From positions 124,001 to 188,000 of the forward strand of contig CAKUTX010000001.1 in the NCBI GenBank assembly GCA_934692485.1: a stretch of DNA of 64,000 nucleotides, in the 5' to 3' direction. Both the position numbers and the translations under genes were made by a program. The stretch is from an uncultured Candidatus Melainabacteria bacterium. GTDB taxonomy: Bacteria > Cyanobacteriota > Vampirovibrionia > Gastranaerophilales > Gastranaerophilaceae. The notes beneath the pieces are model-generated. The model saw only the letters and a list, made by a program, of their open reading frames with translations. It was not told where the DNA came from and made no database searches. Positions 1-7,523 of the stretch are shown piece after piece. Within the stretch, counting starts at the first letter, position 1. Each line of letters begins with the position of its first letter.

Positions 1-125
1 ACTTTTGTAGGTAAAAAACCTAATTGGCGAATTTTTTCTCTTGCTTCTCTTGCACATGAAGCCTCTACTTCGCCTTTTATAATTTGCCGATTATTTTTTA
101 ATGCACTATATTGATATTTAGCCAT
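1..125 (-). CDS. Type II secretion / type IV pilus inner-membrane platform protein (GspF/PilC family), N-terminal fragment
   Basis: The gene is cut by the left edge; about 41 residues are visible, starting MAKYQYSALKNN and continuing with IIKGEVEASCAREAREKI. The pattern of Tyr/Ala-rich start, a GE(V/I)EA turn, an Ala-rich helix and an L-G-F-x-P turn is the usual beginning of GspF/PilC proteins, which form the inner-membrane platform of type IV pili and type II secretion. This fits the two prepilin genes elsewhere in the window. The catalytic ATPase and prepilin peptidase genes are not in view. The call rests on a short N-terminus only. Confidence 0.7.
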   Translation of the reverse strand, partial: MAKYQYSALKNNRQIIKGEVEASCAREAREKIRQLGFLPTK

Positions 126-183
126 TATTCAAAACCACACCTTATATACAACATAATATTATAACTTTAGCTACTGTGACAAA

Positions 184-1548
184 TTAAGCTATTTCTTCGT
201 GTTTTTCTTCACTATTTTGAGGTTCATCACGCTTAATTATTTCTAATTTAGTTATTCTTGCACCATCAACCTCTTTAACAACAAAAGTTATATTATTAAA
301 TGTTACCGTATCATTAACTTCAGCAATTCTTCCAAGCAATTTAATTACCAAACCACCGATAGTATCAATGTCATCGTCATCAATTTCTTTTTCATTGATT
401 TGGAAAAACTCCGCAAACTCGTCCAATCTCATCATAGAATTTGCGATATAAGTATTAGGAGCAACCTCTTTTATTTCATCAGTAACTTCTTCTTCTTCAT
501 CAAACTCATCTTGAACATCTCCAAAAATTTCTTCAATAACATCTTCCAATGTTACAAGTCCTGATGTTCCACCAAATTCATCAACAACAATAGCCATTTG
601 ACCTTTACGTTTTTTGAATTCCAAAACCAAATTATCCATCGTAATAGTTTCTGGAACCAACAAAACATCTCTCAATATTTTTGATATAGGACAAACTTCA
701 TCCTTAATAGCCAATGAATACAAATCCTTTACGTGAACAAGACCAATAATATGATCAATATCATCTTCATAAACTGGGTATCTTGTATATTGATTTTCTG
801 CAGCAAGTTTATTCAATTCCTCAAGAGGCATATCTATAGGAATACAAATCATATCTGTTCTCGGTATCATAACCTGTTTTGCCGTCAAATCAGAAAACTT
901 GAATACATTATGCAACATATCTTTTTCTGTTTCGTTCAACACTCCACCATCATAACTTGCATTAACCAGCATATCCAGTTCTTCTGTAGAATGAACTAAT
1001 GAACCCTTATGAGAATGCGGAATATTCAAAACTTTTAAAACAAAATTTCCAAAACCATTCAACAACCAAATAAACGGGTTAAAGAAAAAAGTCAAAACCT
1101 GCATTGGTCTTGCTACCAATAGCGCAGTTTTTTCTGTATATTCTAACGCAATAGATTTCGGAATTAATTCACCCAAAACGACATGGAAAAACGTTATCAG
1201 GGCAAAAGCAATAGATACTGACACTGTATGAGTTGCGATATTTTTACCTATTCCAGGCAAAAACACAAAAAGAGGCTCTATTATACGAGCAAGAGTTCCT
1301 TCTCCAACCCAACCTAGACCAATACTTGATATTGTAACACCTAACTGTACTGCAGCTATAAACTTATCTAAATCTTTCAGTGCCTCAAGAGCTATTTTTG
1401 CACTAAAATTTCCCTCATTAACAAGCTGCTCAATTCTGGTCTTTCTAACCTTTACCATCGCAAATTCTGATGCGACAAAAAAACCGTTAGAAAATAACAA
1501 AAATGCTATTAAAAATAAATTAAATATCGTATTGCCCGATCCGTCCAT
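184..1548 (-). CDS. Hemolysin-family CNNM/CBS/CorC_HlyC membrane protein
   Basis: A 454-residue membrane protein of the TlyC/CorB (CNNM) family, whose members are linked to magnesium or other divalent cation export. Residues 1-200 are the CNNM membrane domain, with an SEFAMVKVRKTRIEQL segment after the first helix and several hydrophobic segments. A CBS pair follows (about 220-345), including VMIPRTDM and the conserved GGTSGLVTLEDVIEEIFGDV, then a CorC_HlyC domain (about 365-435). The C-terminus is acidic and charged. The start is supported by AAAGGA eight bases upstream. The gene is followed by the GspF/PilC fragment on the same strand, with a gap of about 60 bases. The family is clear; the transported ion is not. 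Confidence 0.93.
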   Translation of the reverse strand: MDGSGNTIFNLFLIAFLLFSNGFFVASEFAMVKVRKTRIEQLVNEGNFSAKIALEALKDLDKFIAAVQLGVTISSIGLGWVGEGTLARIIEPLFVFLPGIGKNIATHTVSVSIAFALITFFHVVLGELIPKSIALEYTEKTALLVARPMQVLTFFFNPFIWLLNGFGNFVLKVLNIPHSHKGSLVHSTEELDMLVNASYDGGVLNETEKDMLHNVFKFSDLTAKQVMIPRTDMICIPIDMPLEELNKLAAENQYTRYPVYEDDIDHIIGLVHVKDLYSLAIKDEVCPISKILRDVLLVPETITMDNLVLEFKKRKGQMAIVVDEFGGTSGLVTLEDVIEEIFGDVQDEFDEEEEVTDEIKEVAPNTYIANSMMRLDEFAEFFQINEKEIDDDDIDTIGGLVIKLLGRIAEVNDTVTFNNITFVVKEVDGARITKLEIIKRDEPQNSEEKHEEIA

Positions 1549-1650
1549 TATATGTCCTTTGAATTATATTTCTCTCTTATTGATTTGGAATTACTACCAA
1601 AATATATATTATAAGTGTAATTATAATATTATTTACAAAAAAAAGCAATC

Positions 1651-2463
1651 CTATTTTTCAGGAATTTCAACTTCTTTCAATTCTGTATAAATCATTGGTG
1701 AGAATTTTTTAGAAGTACTTATTGTAATAATTTTGTAAACAGGCGGATTACTCAACAAAGTAGGAGTCACAATATGATATACTCCATTTCTCATAATTTC
1801 ACTGTTGCCGTGCAAGTGACCTGCAATTACAGAAACTACATTATCATGCTTGTCCAAAATATCGAAATACGCTTCTTTTTTGTATATTTCGTGAGATGGA
1901 ATTATCCTGTTGGCAACCAATGGAAAATGCTGAAATATTACAACCGGCTCATTTTTATGTTTTGTAAGCTGTTTATCCAACCATTTCAAAGTGTTTTCTC
2001 TAAAATATCCACCAGAACCAGGAATTACTTCTTTTGCACCATCTACAACAATAAATACAAAACCATTCTTCTTAAATACATAATTTGGTTTTTTATATTT
2101 ATATAAGCAATTATGCTCACGAACAATTTCTAAATATTTTTCTTTTGACAGTCCGTTATTCTTAAATACGTCGTGATTTCCTATAACTATGTAATACGGT
2201 AGTTTTAAATCATTAATAATATCTAAAAAGCCGTCCAAAGATTTTTCGTTTGAAACGTCAATGCAATCACCCGTAAAAACTACAAAAGATATGCCTTTTT
2301 CATTATTAATACTCTTAACTGTTTCACTCAAAACTTCCGCTTTATATTCATTTCCGGGAGAATAGTGGTTATCTGTAACCTGTATAAATTTTATGTTTGC
2401 CGCAAAAACCGAACTCTGCAACAACAACATTGATAATAGTGTTAAAATAATATTCTTTTTCAT
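1651..2463 (-). CDS. Secreted calcineurin-like metallophosphoesterase
   Basis: A 270-residue protein with a cleavable signal peptide (MKKN, then a hydrophobic stretch ending SSVFAA). The metallophosphoesterase motifs are present in order: D-N-H near residue 31, GDCID, GNHD and GHLHGN, so the two-metal site looks intact. It probably acts in the periplasm or at the cell surface on a phosphomonoester or phosphodiester; the substrate cannot be read from the sequence. It is divergent from the S4-domain gene, with about 55 bases between the two starts that must hold both promoters. Confidence 0.9.
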   Translation of the reverse strand: MKKNIILTLLSMLLLQSSVFAANIKFIQVTDNHYSPGNEYKAEVLSETVKSINNEKGISFVVFTGDCIDVSNEKSLDGFLDIINDLKLPYYIVIGNHDVFKNNGLSKEKYLEIVREHNCLYKYKKPNYVFKKNGFVFIVVDGAKEVIPGSGGYFRENTLKWLDKQLTKHKNEPVVIFQHFPLVANRIIPSHEIYKKEAYFDILDKHDNVVSVIAGHLHGNSEIMRNGVYHIVTPTLLSNPPVYKIITISTSKKFSPMIYTELKEVEIPEK

Positions 2464-2519
2464 TAATATCCTCTAGACAAATTATATCATGAATTATAAT
2501 ATATGTAAAAGGAGAAAAT

Positions 2520-2765
2520 ATGAGATTAGATAAGTTTTTAAAAGTTTCAAGATTAATAAAAAGAAGAACCGTCGCAAACGAGGTCTCTGACTTGGGAAGA
2601 GTTTTTGTTAACAACATTCCTGCAAAACCTGCTAAGCAAATAAAAGAAGGCGATGAAATAAAAATTGAATACGCTAACAGAACTGTTTGCGCAAAGGTTT
2701 TAAAAGTCCCAGCCAACAACGTTAGTGTCCAAGAAGCCCCAACACTATACAAAATTATTGAATAA
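2520..2765 (+). CDS. RqcP/Hsp15-like S4-domain RNA-binding protein
   Basis: An 81-residue protein that is almost entirely an S4 RNA-binding domain: MRLDKFLKVSRLIKRRTVAN, a central GRVFVNN turn, PAKP and KEGDEIKIEY. This is the size and layout of RqcP (YabO) and Hsp15, which bind stalled 50S-peptidyl-tRNA complexes in ribosome quality control. AAAGGAGAAAATATG gives a strong ribosome binding site. The gene stands alone between the phosphoesterase and the flagellar genes. RqcP is preferred over Hsp15 because the protein lacks the basic C-terminal extension of Hsp15. Confidence 0.85.
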   Translation: MRLDKFLKVSRLIKRRTVANEVSDLGRVFVNNIPAKPAKQIKEGDEIKIEYANRTVCAKVLKVPANNVSVQEAPTLYKIIE

Positions 2766-2883
2766 TGTTGACTTCCTAACTAAAATCATTAAATTCATGA
2801 CATCTAATACAAATAGATGATTTTTTTCAAACTTATTGAATTAAACATGTAATTATCCGAAAGTATTAGAAAAAGAGGTAGTC

Positions 2884-3582
2884 ATGAAAATTAACGGTGG
2901 AATAAGGTACTGCGAAAAAGGATTAACAGCTTCACTTAGAGCAATGCACGTTCAAAGTGAACTCGTTGGGATGTACAACGAAAACGTTACAGGTTTTGAT
3001 AAAATCGGCTATCAAAGAAAAGATCCTGTCGTATCATCTTTTACCGAATACATTGGTGTTCACGGATTATCACAAACGGTAGACGACAAAGTTGGACGTA
3101 TTGCAATGTCAGATAATCCTCTTGATTTGGCTTTAGCAAACAAAGGTTATTTTCAAACCCAAAGTGAAAATGGTGTAAAATTAACCAGAGATGGACGATT
3201 TAAACTTGATAAAGAAGGAAATCTTCTTTCTCTACAAGATGAACAGGTTCTATCTGCAGCTGGAACTCCAATTAAATTACCAGTTGTTCCAGAAAAAATC
3301 GAAGATGTTAAAATCAACGCAAAAGGTGTTGTTACCGTCCTAAACAGGCAAACTCATAAATTTGAAACAGCAGGATGCATTGGAGTAGTGGACGCAAACG
3401 GGGTTGTCGTTACTGACCCTCAAGTAAAACAAGGATACAATGAATACTCAAACGTTTCCCTTCAAGATGAATTCATTTCCCTTATGCCTGTCATTAGAAA
3501 CTTTGAAGCTAATAGACAAATTTTTATGATTCAAAATCAAAATTTACAAAAAGTAATTTCCCAACTGGGAACTACATCATAG
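2884..3582 (+). CDS. Flagellar hook-basal body protein, divergent FlgF/FlgG type
   Basis: A 232-residue rod/hook-family protein. The N-terminal helix region corresponds to the family's ANNLANxxTxGFK motif but is degraded (MYNENVTGFDKIGYQRKD). It is followed by the family's central region (NPLDLALANKGYFQTQ, LTRDGRF, the last resembling YTRDGxF) and a C-terminal helix with LMPVIRNFEANRQ. Such proteins form the rod of the flagellum and are exported by the flagellar type III apparatus. AGAGGTAGTCATG is the binding site. It is first in a run of four rod genes. I call it FlgF-like because the next gene is closer to FlgG, but the two cannot be firmly told apart here. Confidence 0.85.
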   Translation: MKINGGIRYCEKGLTASLRAMHVQSELVGMYNENVTGFDKIGYQRKDPVVSSFTEYIGVHGLSQTVDDKVGRIAMSDNPLDLALANKGYFQTQSENGVKLTRDGRFKLDKEGNLLSLQDEQVLSAAGTPIKLPVVPEKIEDVKINAKGVVTVLNRQTHKFETAGCIGVVDANGVVVTDPQVKQGYNEYSNVSLQDEFISLMPVIRNFEANRQIFMIQNQNLQKVISQLGTTS

Positions 3583-3597
3583 TGAGGTAAAATAATT

Positions 3598-4311
3598 ATG
3601 TACAGCATGCAAGGTATAGTCAGAAAAAGTGTTAACAACGTCGCAACTCAGTTCGAAAAACTGGGTTATGTCGCTAATGATCTTGCGAACATGAATACTC
3701 GCGGATACAAAACAATTAGCTTTGAACAAATGCTTAACGAAGAAGGTTATCTCCAAGGTGCTATCCGCTCAGATTTTAAACAAGGTTCTATTCAAGTTAC
3801 AAGCAACCCTTATGATGTTGCAATAAATGGTACAGGATTTATTCCGGTCGTTTCTCCTGATGGAGAAATCGCATACACAAGAGATGGCGCTTTCAAACAA
3901 GGCAAAGACGGCTACCTCGTTACTACCGACGATTGGCTCGTTGGCGAAGGAATTAAAATCCCGACAAATTGCTACAAGTTTGAAATTAAACCAAATGGCG
4001 ATGTTTACTCCTATGATGCCGCAAATACAAAGCCTAAAAAACTTGGAACAATTCCGCTGGTTAGGTTTGCTTCTCAAGAAAACCTGCAACAAACAGGAAT
4101 GAACAAACTGGCTCCTACTGCCGACTCTGGAGAAGCAATACTTGTCAAAAACCACGAAGCTTTCTGCCAAAACAATTTGGAAAACTCAAACACAAATGTA
4201 TATTCCTCAACATCAGAAGTATTAAGGTTAAATGCTTCACTTCTTGCAAGTACAAAAATGATGAAAGTTGTTGATGATATGTACAACAAAGCAATAAACA
4301 TTCGTGAATAG
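3598..4311 (+). CDS. Flagellar basal-body rod protein, FlgG/FlgF family
   Basis: A 237-residue rod protein with the family motif well kept: VANDLANMNTRGYKT near residue 30, then NPYDVAINGTGFIPV, AYTRDGAFKQ and a C-terminal heptad-rich helix. It follows the previous rod gene by 15 bases with GTGAGGTAAAATAATTATG as binding site, so the two are translated from one mRNA. Its TAG stop runs directly into the first 64-bp repeat unit (TAGGAGCG). The family is certain; the exact rod position (FlgG or FlgF) is inferred. Confidence 0.87.
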   Translation: MYSMQGIVRKSVNNVATQFEKLGYVANDLANMNTRGYKTISFEQMLNEEGYLQGAIRSDFKQGSIQVTSNPYDVAINGTGFIPVVSPDGEIAYTRDGAFKQGKDGYLVTTDDWLVGEGIKIPTNCYKFEIKPNGDVYSYDAANTKPKKLGTIPLVRFASQENLQQTGMNKLAPTADSGEAILVKNHEAFCQNNLENSNTNVYSSTSEVLRLNASLLASTKMMKVVDDMYNKAINIRE

Positions 4312-4708
4312 GAGCGTGCCGCTCCACCCACCAAACAGGCTTCGGTGACAAATAAAAAACTAAAGACTTCGTAAGGAGCGTGCCGCTCCACCCACCAATC
4401 CGACTTTGGTGACAAATAAAAAACCATAGACTTCGTAAGGAGCGTGCCGCTCCACCCACCAAACAGACTTTGGTGACAAATAAAAAACTAAAGACTTCGT
4501 AAGGAGCGTGCCGCTCCACCCACCAATCCGACTTTGGTGACAAATAAAAAACTAAAGACTTCGTAAGGAGCGTGCCGCTCCACCCGCCAATCTGACTTTG
4601 GTGACAAATAAAAAGCTAAAGACTTCGTAAGGAGCGTGCCGCTCCACCCGCCAATCTGACTTTGGTGACAAATTAAAAGCTAAAGACTTCGTAAGGAGCG
4701 TGCCGCTC
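4311..4708 (+). repeat. 64-bp tandem repeat array, six full copies plus a partial seventh
   Basis: Copies of GGAGCG start at 4311, 4375, 4439, 4503, 4567, 4631 and 4695, an exact 64-base period. Each unit opens with a perfect hairpin (GGAGCG-TGC-CGCTCC), continues CACCC, has a more variable middle with GGTGACAAAT, and ends with GACTTCGTAA. The last copy stops after the hairpin. The first G belongs to the TAG stop of the preceding rod gene. Related 65-bp units occur in the ribosomal protein region. Open frames across the array are repeat artefacts, since 64 is not a multiple of three. It separates the FlgG-like gene from flgB by 430 bases. Confidence 0.95.
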
Positions 4709-4741
4709 AAAAAACGAAACAACAAATAAGGAAGGACTAAA

Positions 4742-5089
4742 ATGTTCACATCACTAGATAATATGGGCAAAGTTACATTAATGATGGATTTGATTACGCA
4801 AAGACAAAGAGCTTTGGGGTCAAATCTCGCAAACATGGACACCCCAGGCTATGTTCGTCGAGATGTAAATTTTAATGATTATTTAAGTTCTATGAACAGT
4901 CCGCTAGAAACAAAATTATCAGAAAAACTTGGACCATCAGGAGTTATAGACGAGCAAACTTTTGAAGAAATAGATCCGGCAAACGAATTAATGCAATTAC
5001 AAGAAAATTCACTTCTTTACACGATGGCAACAAGAAGAATGTCTAATATAATAACAGAGATGAAAACAGTTATAAATGTCGGAAAATAG
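4742..5089 (+). CDS. flgB: Flagellar basal-body rod protein FlgB
   Basis: A 115-residue protein with the rod motif LGSNLANMDTPGYVRRDVNF in the first third and a C-terminal helix ending in MATRRMSNIITEMKT. Short length and a position directly before flgC match FlgB, a proximal rod subunit exported through the flagellar type III system. AAGGAAGGACTAAAATG provides the binding site. The repeat array upstream separates it from the other two rod genes, so it may depend on read-through or on a promoter inside the array. Confidence 0.9.
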   Translation: MFTSLDNMGKVTLMMDLITQRQRALGSNLANMDTPGYVRRDVNFNDYLSSMNSPLETKLSEKLGPSGVIDEQTFEEIDPANELMQLQENSLLYTMATRRMSNIITEMKTVINVGK

Positions 5090-5133
5090 TTTTTTCAAAT
5101 TAAAAAAAATTTTTAAACAAGAAAGGCGTAATT

Positions 5134-5577
5134 ATGAGTATAATGGAATCAATGAATATCGGAGCGAATGCCTTAAAAGCGCATGGTTTAAGGATGGATA
5201 TTCATGCAAAGAACATCGCAAACGTTGATACTCCGAATTATGTTAGAAAAATTCCTATCCTAAATGCAACCGAAGATGTTTCTTTTCATGGATTAATGAA
5301 CACGATGAAAGAAGATGTTTTTGGAGTAGGCACCCTTCCATATTTGCAAGGCGGTGTTGTTTTTAACGGATGTATAGAAGATCCGACTCTTGGGGACAAA
5401 ATCTACCGTCCAGGGCATCCTGATGCTGACGCGAACGGATATATTAGAGCCTCAAACGTAAACCCTGCGGTAGATATGGCAGATGCAATCTTAGCACAAC
5501 GAGCATACGAAGCCAACTTGGCATTAATAAATATTACAAAATCAATGGCCCAAAGAGCCACAGAAATAGGTAGATAG
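5134..5577 (+). CDS. flgC: Flagellar basal-body rod protein FlgC
   Basis: A 147-residue protein with HAKNIANVDTPNYVRKIPI near the N-terminus, YRPGHPDADANGYIRASNVN in the middle and DAILAQRAYEANLALIN at the C-terminus, the standard FlgC signature. It forms the proximal rod with FlgB. The binding site is AAGAAAGGCGTAATTATG. In most genomes fliE and fliF follow; here the rod cluster ends and an unrelated gene on the opposite strand comes next, so the rest of the flagellar genes must lie elsewhere or be missing. Confidence 0.93.
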   Translation: MSIMESMNIGANALKAHGLRMDIHAKNIANVDTPNYVRKIPILNATEDVSFHGLMNTMKEDVFGVGTLPYLQGGVVFNGCIEDPTLGDKIYRPGHPDADANGYIRASNVNPAVDMADAILAQRAYEANLALINITKSMAQRATEIGR

Positions 5578-5648
5578 AAATAGCTACTGATTAATATTTA
5601 GGTGTAAAGTTAGTAATTGTCAAAAAGTAACAAAACTAGTTCTAACAC

Positions 5649-5677
5649 TTGACAAAAATCAGATTATCGTAAATAAT
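5649..5677 (+). promoter_or_regulatory. Sigma-70-type promoter of a possible small RNA
   Basis: TTGACA at 5649-5654, a 17-base spacer and AATAAT at 5672-5677. It points rightward although no protein gene lies downstream on that strand; the next gene is antisense to it. It sits just before the terminator-like hairpin at 5688-5729. Confidence 0.55.
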
Positions 5678-5683
5678 ATATAT

Positions 5684-5730
5684 GTACAACCTCAGATGAC
5701 TTCCATTAAGTTGAGTTACTGGGGTTTTTG
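5684..5730 (+). ncRNA. Candidate short RNA ending in a terminator hairpin
   Basis: Downstream of a good promoter, AACCTCAG (5688-5695) pairs with CTGGGGTT (5719-5726, one G-T pair), enclosing an inner ACTT/AAGT stem, followed by five T. A transcript started about seven bases after the -10 box would be roughly 45 nt and would end here. Its 3' part is antisense to the last codons and stop of the Abi-like gene. I recognise no known RNA family. It could instead be only a terminator for flgC read-through. Confidence 0.35.
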
Positions 5731-6390
5731 CTTTGTTATAACTTTATTAAAATCACAAACTCTATCAAGGTATAATAAACTGTCTTTGGAAATATAACTT
5801 AGTAGTTTTCTTAAATCTCTATAACAATTATTTATTCCATAAGGGTGGTTGATGATAATTTCGTGGTGAAAAACTCTATTTCTTAGCTTTAACATTAGAT
5901 TTAAAGTAGGGAATATCTTGCTTAGTTTATCAAATTCTGAAAAGTTTGGATAATCTGCAAATACAGTTCTGAAAAAGTTTTGTTTATGCCATAATGCCGT
6001 TTTATATCTTTTAGTACACAAATGAATCCAAAAACCAAGTGATAACTCCGCTATCAAGTCATCTTTACCAATATTTCTATGACCTTTATTTAAAAGTTTT
6101 TGTTTGGCTTCAAGTAACTTCTTATGTTCATTTGCTAATAATATATTTTGCTGATTAAGTTCTTTTCCTAACCAATTCTCTTGAATAACAGACTCAATAG
6201 CTTGATTAATCCTATTTCTTAAAGATATTTCTAGTATTGATAATAGAGGGTATAAAGATTTTGACAATTCAATATTGTATAAATATCTTTCAAGAGCAAT
6301 TGTATCAGTATCATTCTCATTATACTTATAAGAACTTAACCGTTTTAGACTAAACAGATCTACTAAGTTTGCTTCTAATGCCTTTTTCAT
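5716..6390 (-). CDS. Abi-like HEPN-type protein (putative abortive infection RNase)
   Basis: A 224-residue, Lys/Leu-rich, all-helical protein without signal peptide. It resembles the AbiD/AbiF (Abi_2) group: an early ISLRNRINQAIESV helix, a central FWIHLCTKRYK segment and, near residue 169, LKLRNRVFHHEII, which contains the R-x4-H motif of HEPN ribonucleases. Such proteins act in phage defence or toxin systems by cleaving RNA. No antitoxin or methylase neighbour is present. TATAAT lies only six bases before the ATG, so the mRNA may be leaderless. The gene sits between the rod genes and a tRNA with duplicated flanks, a typical spot for acquired genes. Confidence 0.7.
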   Translation of the reverse strand: MKKALEANLVDLFSLKRLSSYKYNENDTDTIALERYLYNIELSKSLYPLLSILEISLRNRINQAIESVIQENWLGKELNQQNILLANEHKKLLEAKQKLLNKGHRNIGKDDLIAELSLGFWIHLCTKRYKTALWHKQNFFRTVFADYPNFSEFDKLSKIFPTLNLMLKLRNRVFHHEIIINHPYGINNCYRDLRKLLSYISKDSLLYLDRVCDFNKVITKQKPQ

Positions 6391-6431
6391 AATCTGATTA
6401 TACCATAAAGATTATAAAACAAATATCGACG

Positions 6432-6805
6432 GGGACTGTCTTGCTGCGCTCGCATTAAACGTGACTACGGTTGATTGCTTCATATTTTTCAATTATTTGC
6501 AATCAAGCCTTCGCACTCCGCTCGCTTGCGCTTGAACCTAGACCGAACTCTGTTCGGTGGGGTTCTGCGTCCCTCAAGCTTTTATTTTTCTACTCCGTAT
6601 TACAAATGTCCTGGATGGGACCGTCTTGCTACGCTCGCATTAAATGTGACTACGGTTGATTGCTTATTATTTTTCAATTATTTGCAATCAAGCCTTCGCA
6701 CTCCGCTCGCTTGCGCTTGAACCTGGACCGAACTCTGTTCGGTGGGGTTCTGCGTCCCTAAAGCTTTTATTTTTCTACTCCGTATTACAAATGTCCTGGA
6801 TGGGA
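6432..6805. repeat. 185-bp tandem duplication abutting tRNA-Leu
   Basis: Two near-identical units (from 6432 and 6617) with an exact 185-base period. Each unit ends in TACAAATGTCCTGGATGGGA, the 3' end of the neighbouring tRNA-Leu (T-stem half plus acceptor), so that the genuine tRNA supplies the third boundary. Inside each unit are inverted repeats: CCGAAC/GTTCGG with a 3-base loop, TTGATTGC/GCAATCAA, and a GC-rich CGCTCGCTTGCGC patch. The copies differ at a few scattered positions. Open frames that cross the units look non-coding. A degenerate version of the tRNA end lies just left of the first unit. Confidence 0.9.
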
Positions 6806-6872
6806 CTTGAACCCACACGGATTTCTCCATACGCACCTGAAACGTACGTGTCTACCATTCCACCACCAGGAC
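6792..6872 (-). tRNA. tRNA-Leu (anticodon CAG)
   Basis: Read on the reverse strand, GTCCTGG pairs with CCAGGAC as the acceptor stem. The D-arm contains GGTAGACAC, the anticodon stem is TACGT/GCGTA with loop TTCAGGT (anticodon CAG), the long class II variable arm is GGA-GAAA-TCC, and the T-arm is GTGGG-TTCAAGT-CCCAT. The discriminator is A and CCA is not encoded. The long variable arm and the CAG anticodon fix it as leucine. Its 3' part is repeated twice downstream in the 185-bp duplication. Confidence 0.95.
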
Positions 6873-6886
6873 ATTTTTTCTATACA

Positions 6887-7486
6887 TTATTTAATTTTCT
6901 TGAAAAATTCATCAGAAATTAACTGTGAATATTTGTTTTTTTCATTCGCGGAAATTAATAACCTAGACTCGCCTTCTTTCGTTTTTGCAACTGAAACAAT
7001 TCCCCCAACATCTCCGATTGGTAACTTCTTTACCCGTGCCTCAAATTTTATATATGGATAATCCCTTCCATATGAGTGCATCGTTCCGCGCTTTGTTACC
7101 TTTAAATCGTCAACGGAAATTGCTTGGTATTTAACCTTCTTTACAGCATTGTACAACTTTTCTTCTACATTGTCTGATTTTAAATCGTCTTCTGTCAAAA
7201 GTTGTCTATCTCCAGAATTGACGACAAACATCTTTTGTCCGCTTGCTTTGTGTTCCGCTACAACAGCGTTATAGCCCATTATGCCGGCAGCTTTTTCTAT
7301 CTCAAATTCATCATTAATATGAGAAAAATCTCCAACCTTTTTAGCTCTTTCTAAAAGTTCATCCTTTGACGGATTTAAATAATTCTTCATATATCCGCCG
7401 ATAAAATCTTTACCACCTATTGCCATAAAACCAACAATAGCCAGAGTTATAATGATTGCTCTCAATATATTTCTTAAACATCCCAT
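6887..7486 (-). CDS. Membrane-anchored protein of unknown function
   Basis: A 199-residue protein with one N-terminal membrane segment (about residues 8-28, IIITLAIVGFMAIGG after basic residues). A soluble, Lys-rich mixed alpha/beta part follows, with VNSGDRQLLTEDDL and YIKFEARVKKLPIGDVGGIV. It is probably anchored in the inner membrane facing the periplasm. I do not recognise the family. It is divergent from mutS, with about 37 bases between the two starts, and lies just upstream of tRNA-Leu on the same strand. Confidence 0.7.
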   Translation of the reverse strand: MGCLRNILRAIIITLAIVGFMAIGGKDFIGGYMKNYLNPSKDELLERAKKVGDFSHINDEFEIEKAAGIMGYNAVVAEHKASGQKMFVVNSGDRQLLTEDDLKSDNVEEKLYNAVKKVKYQAISVDDLKVTKRGTMHSYGRDYPYIKFEARVKKLPIGDVGGIVSVAKTKEGESRLLISANEKNKYSQLISDEFFKKIK

Positions 7487-7523
7487 GTTGAAATCCTTAT
7501 TATATTATATTATCATTATAACT

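Noticed and set aside
2396..2765. Reverse-strand frame over the S4-domain gene
   Set aside because: A shadow of the S4 gene and of the phosphoesterase start; its protein has no recognisable features.
4311..4708. CRISPR array at the 64-bp repeats
   Set aside because: The whole 64-base unit is conserved, with no unique spacers, and no cas genes are present.
4074..4842. Long open frames on the reverse strand across the 64-bp array, with repeated motifs like GGAARSLRSL
   Set aside because: The 64-base unit is out of phase with codons, so the same repeat is read in all three frames. There is no binding site, and the frames run over flgB and the upstream gene.
6471..7061. Overlapping short open frames near tRNA-Leu
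   Set aside because: They are created by the 185-bp duplication and run through the tRNA gene.
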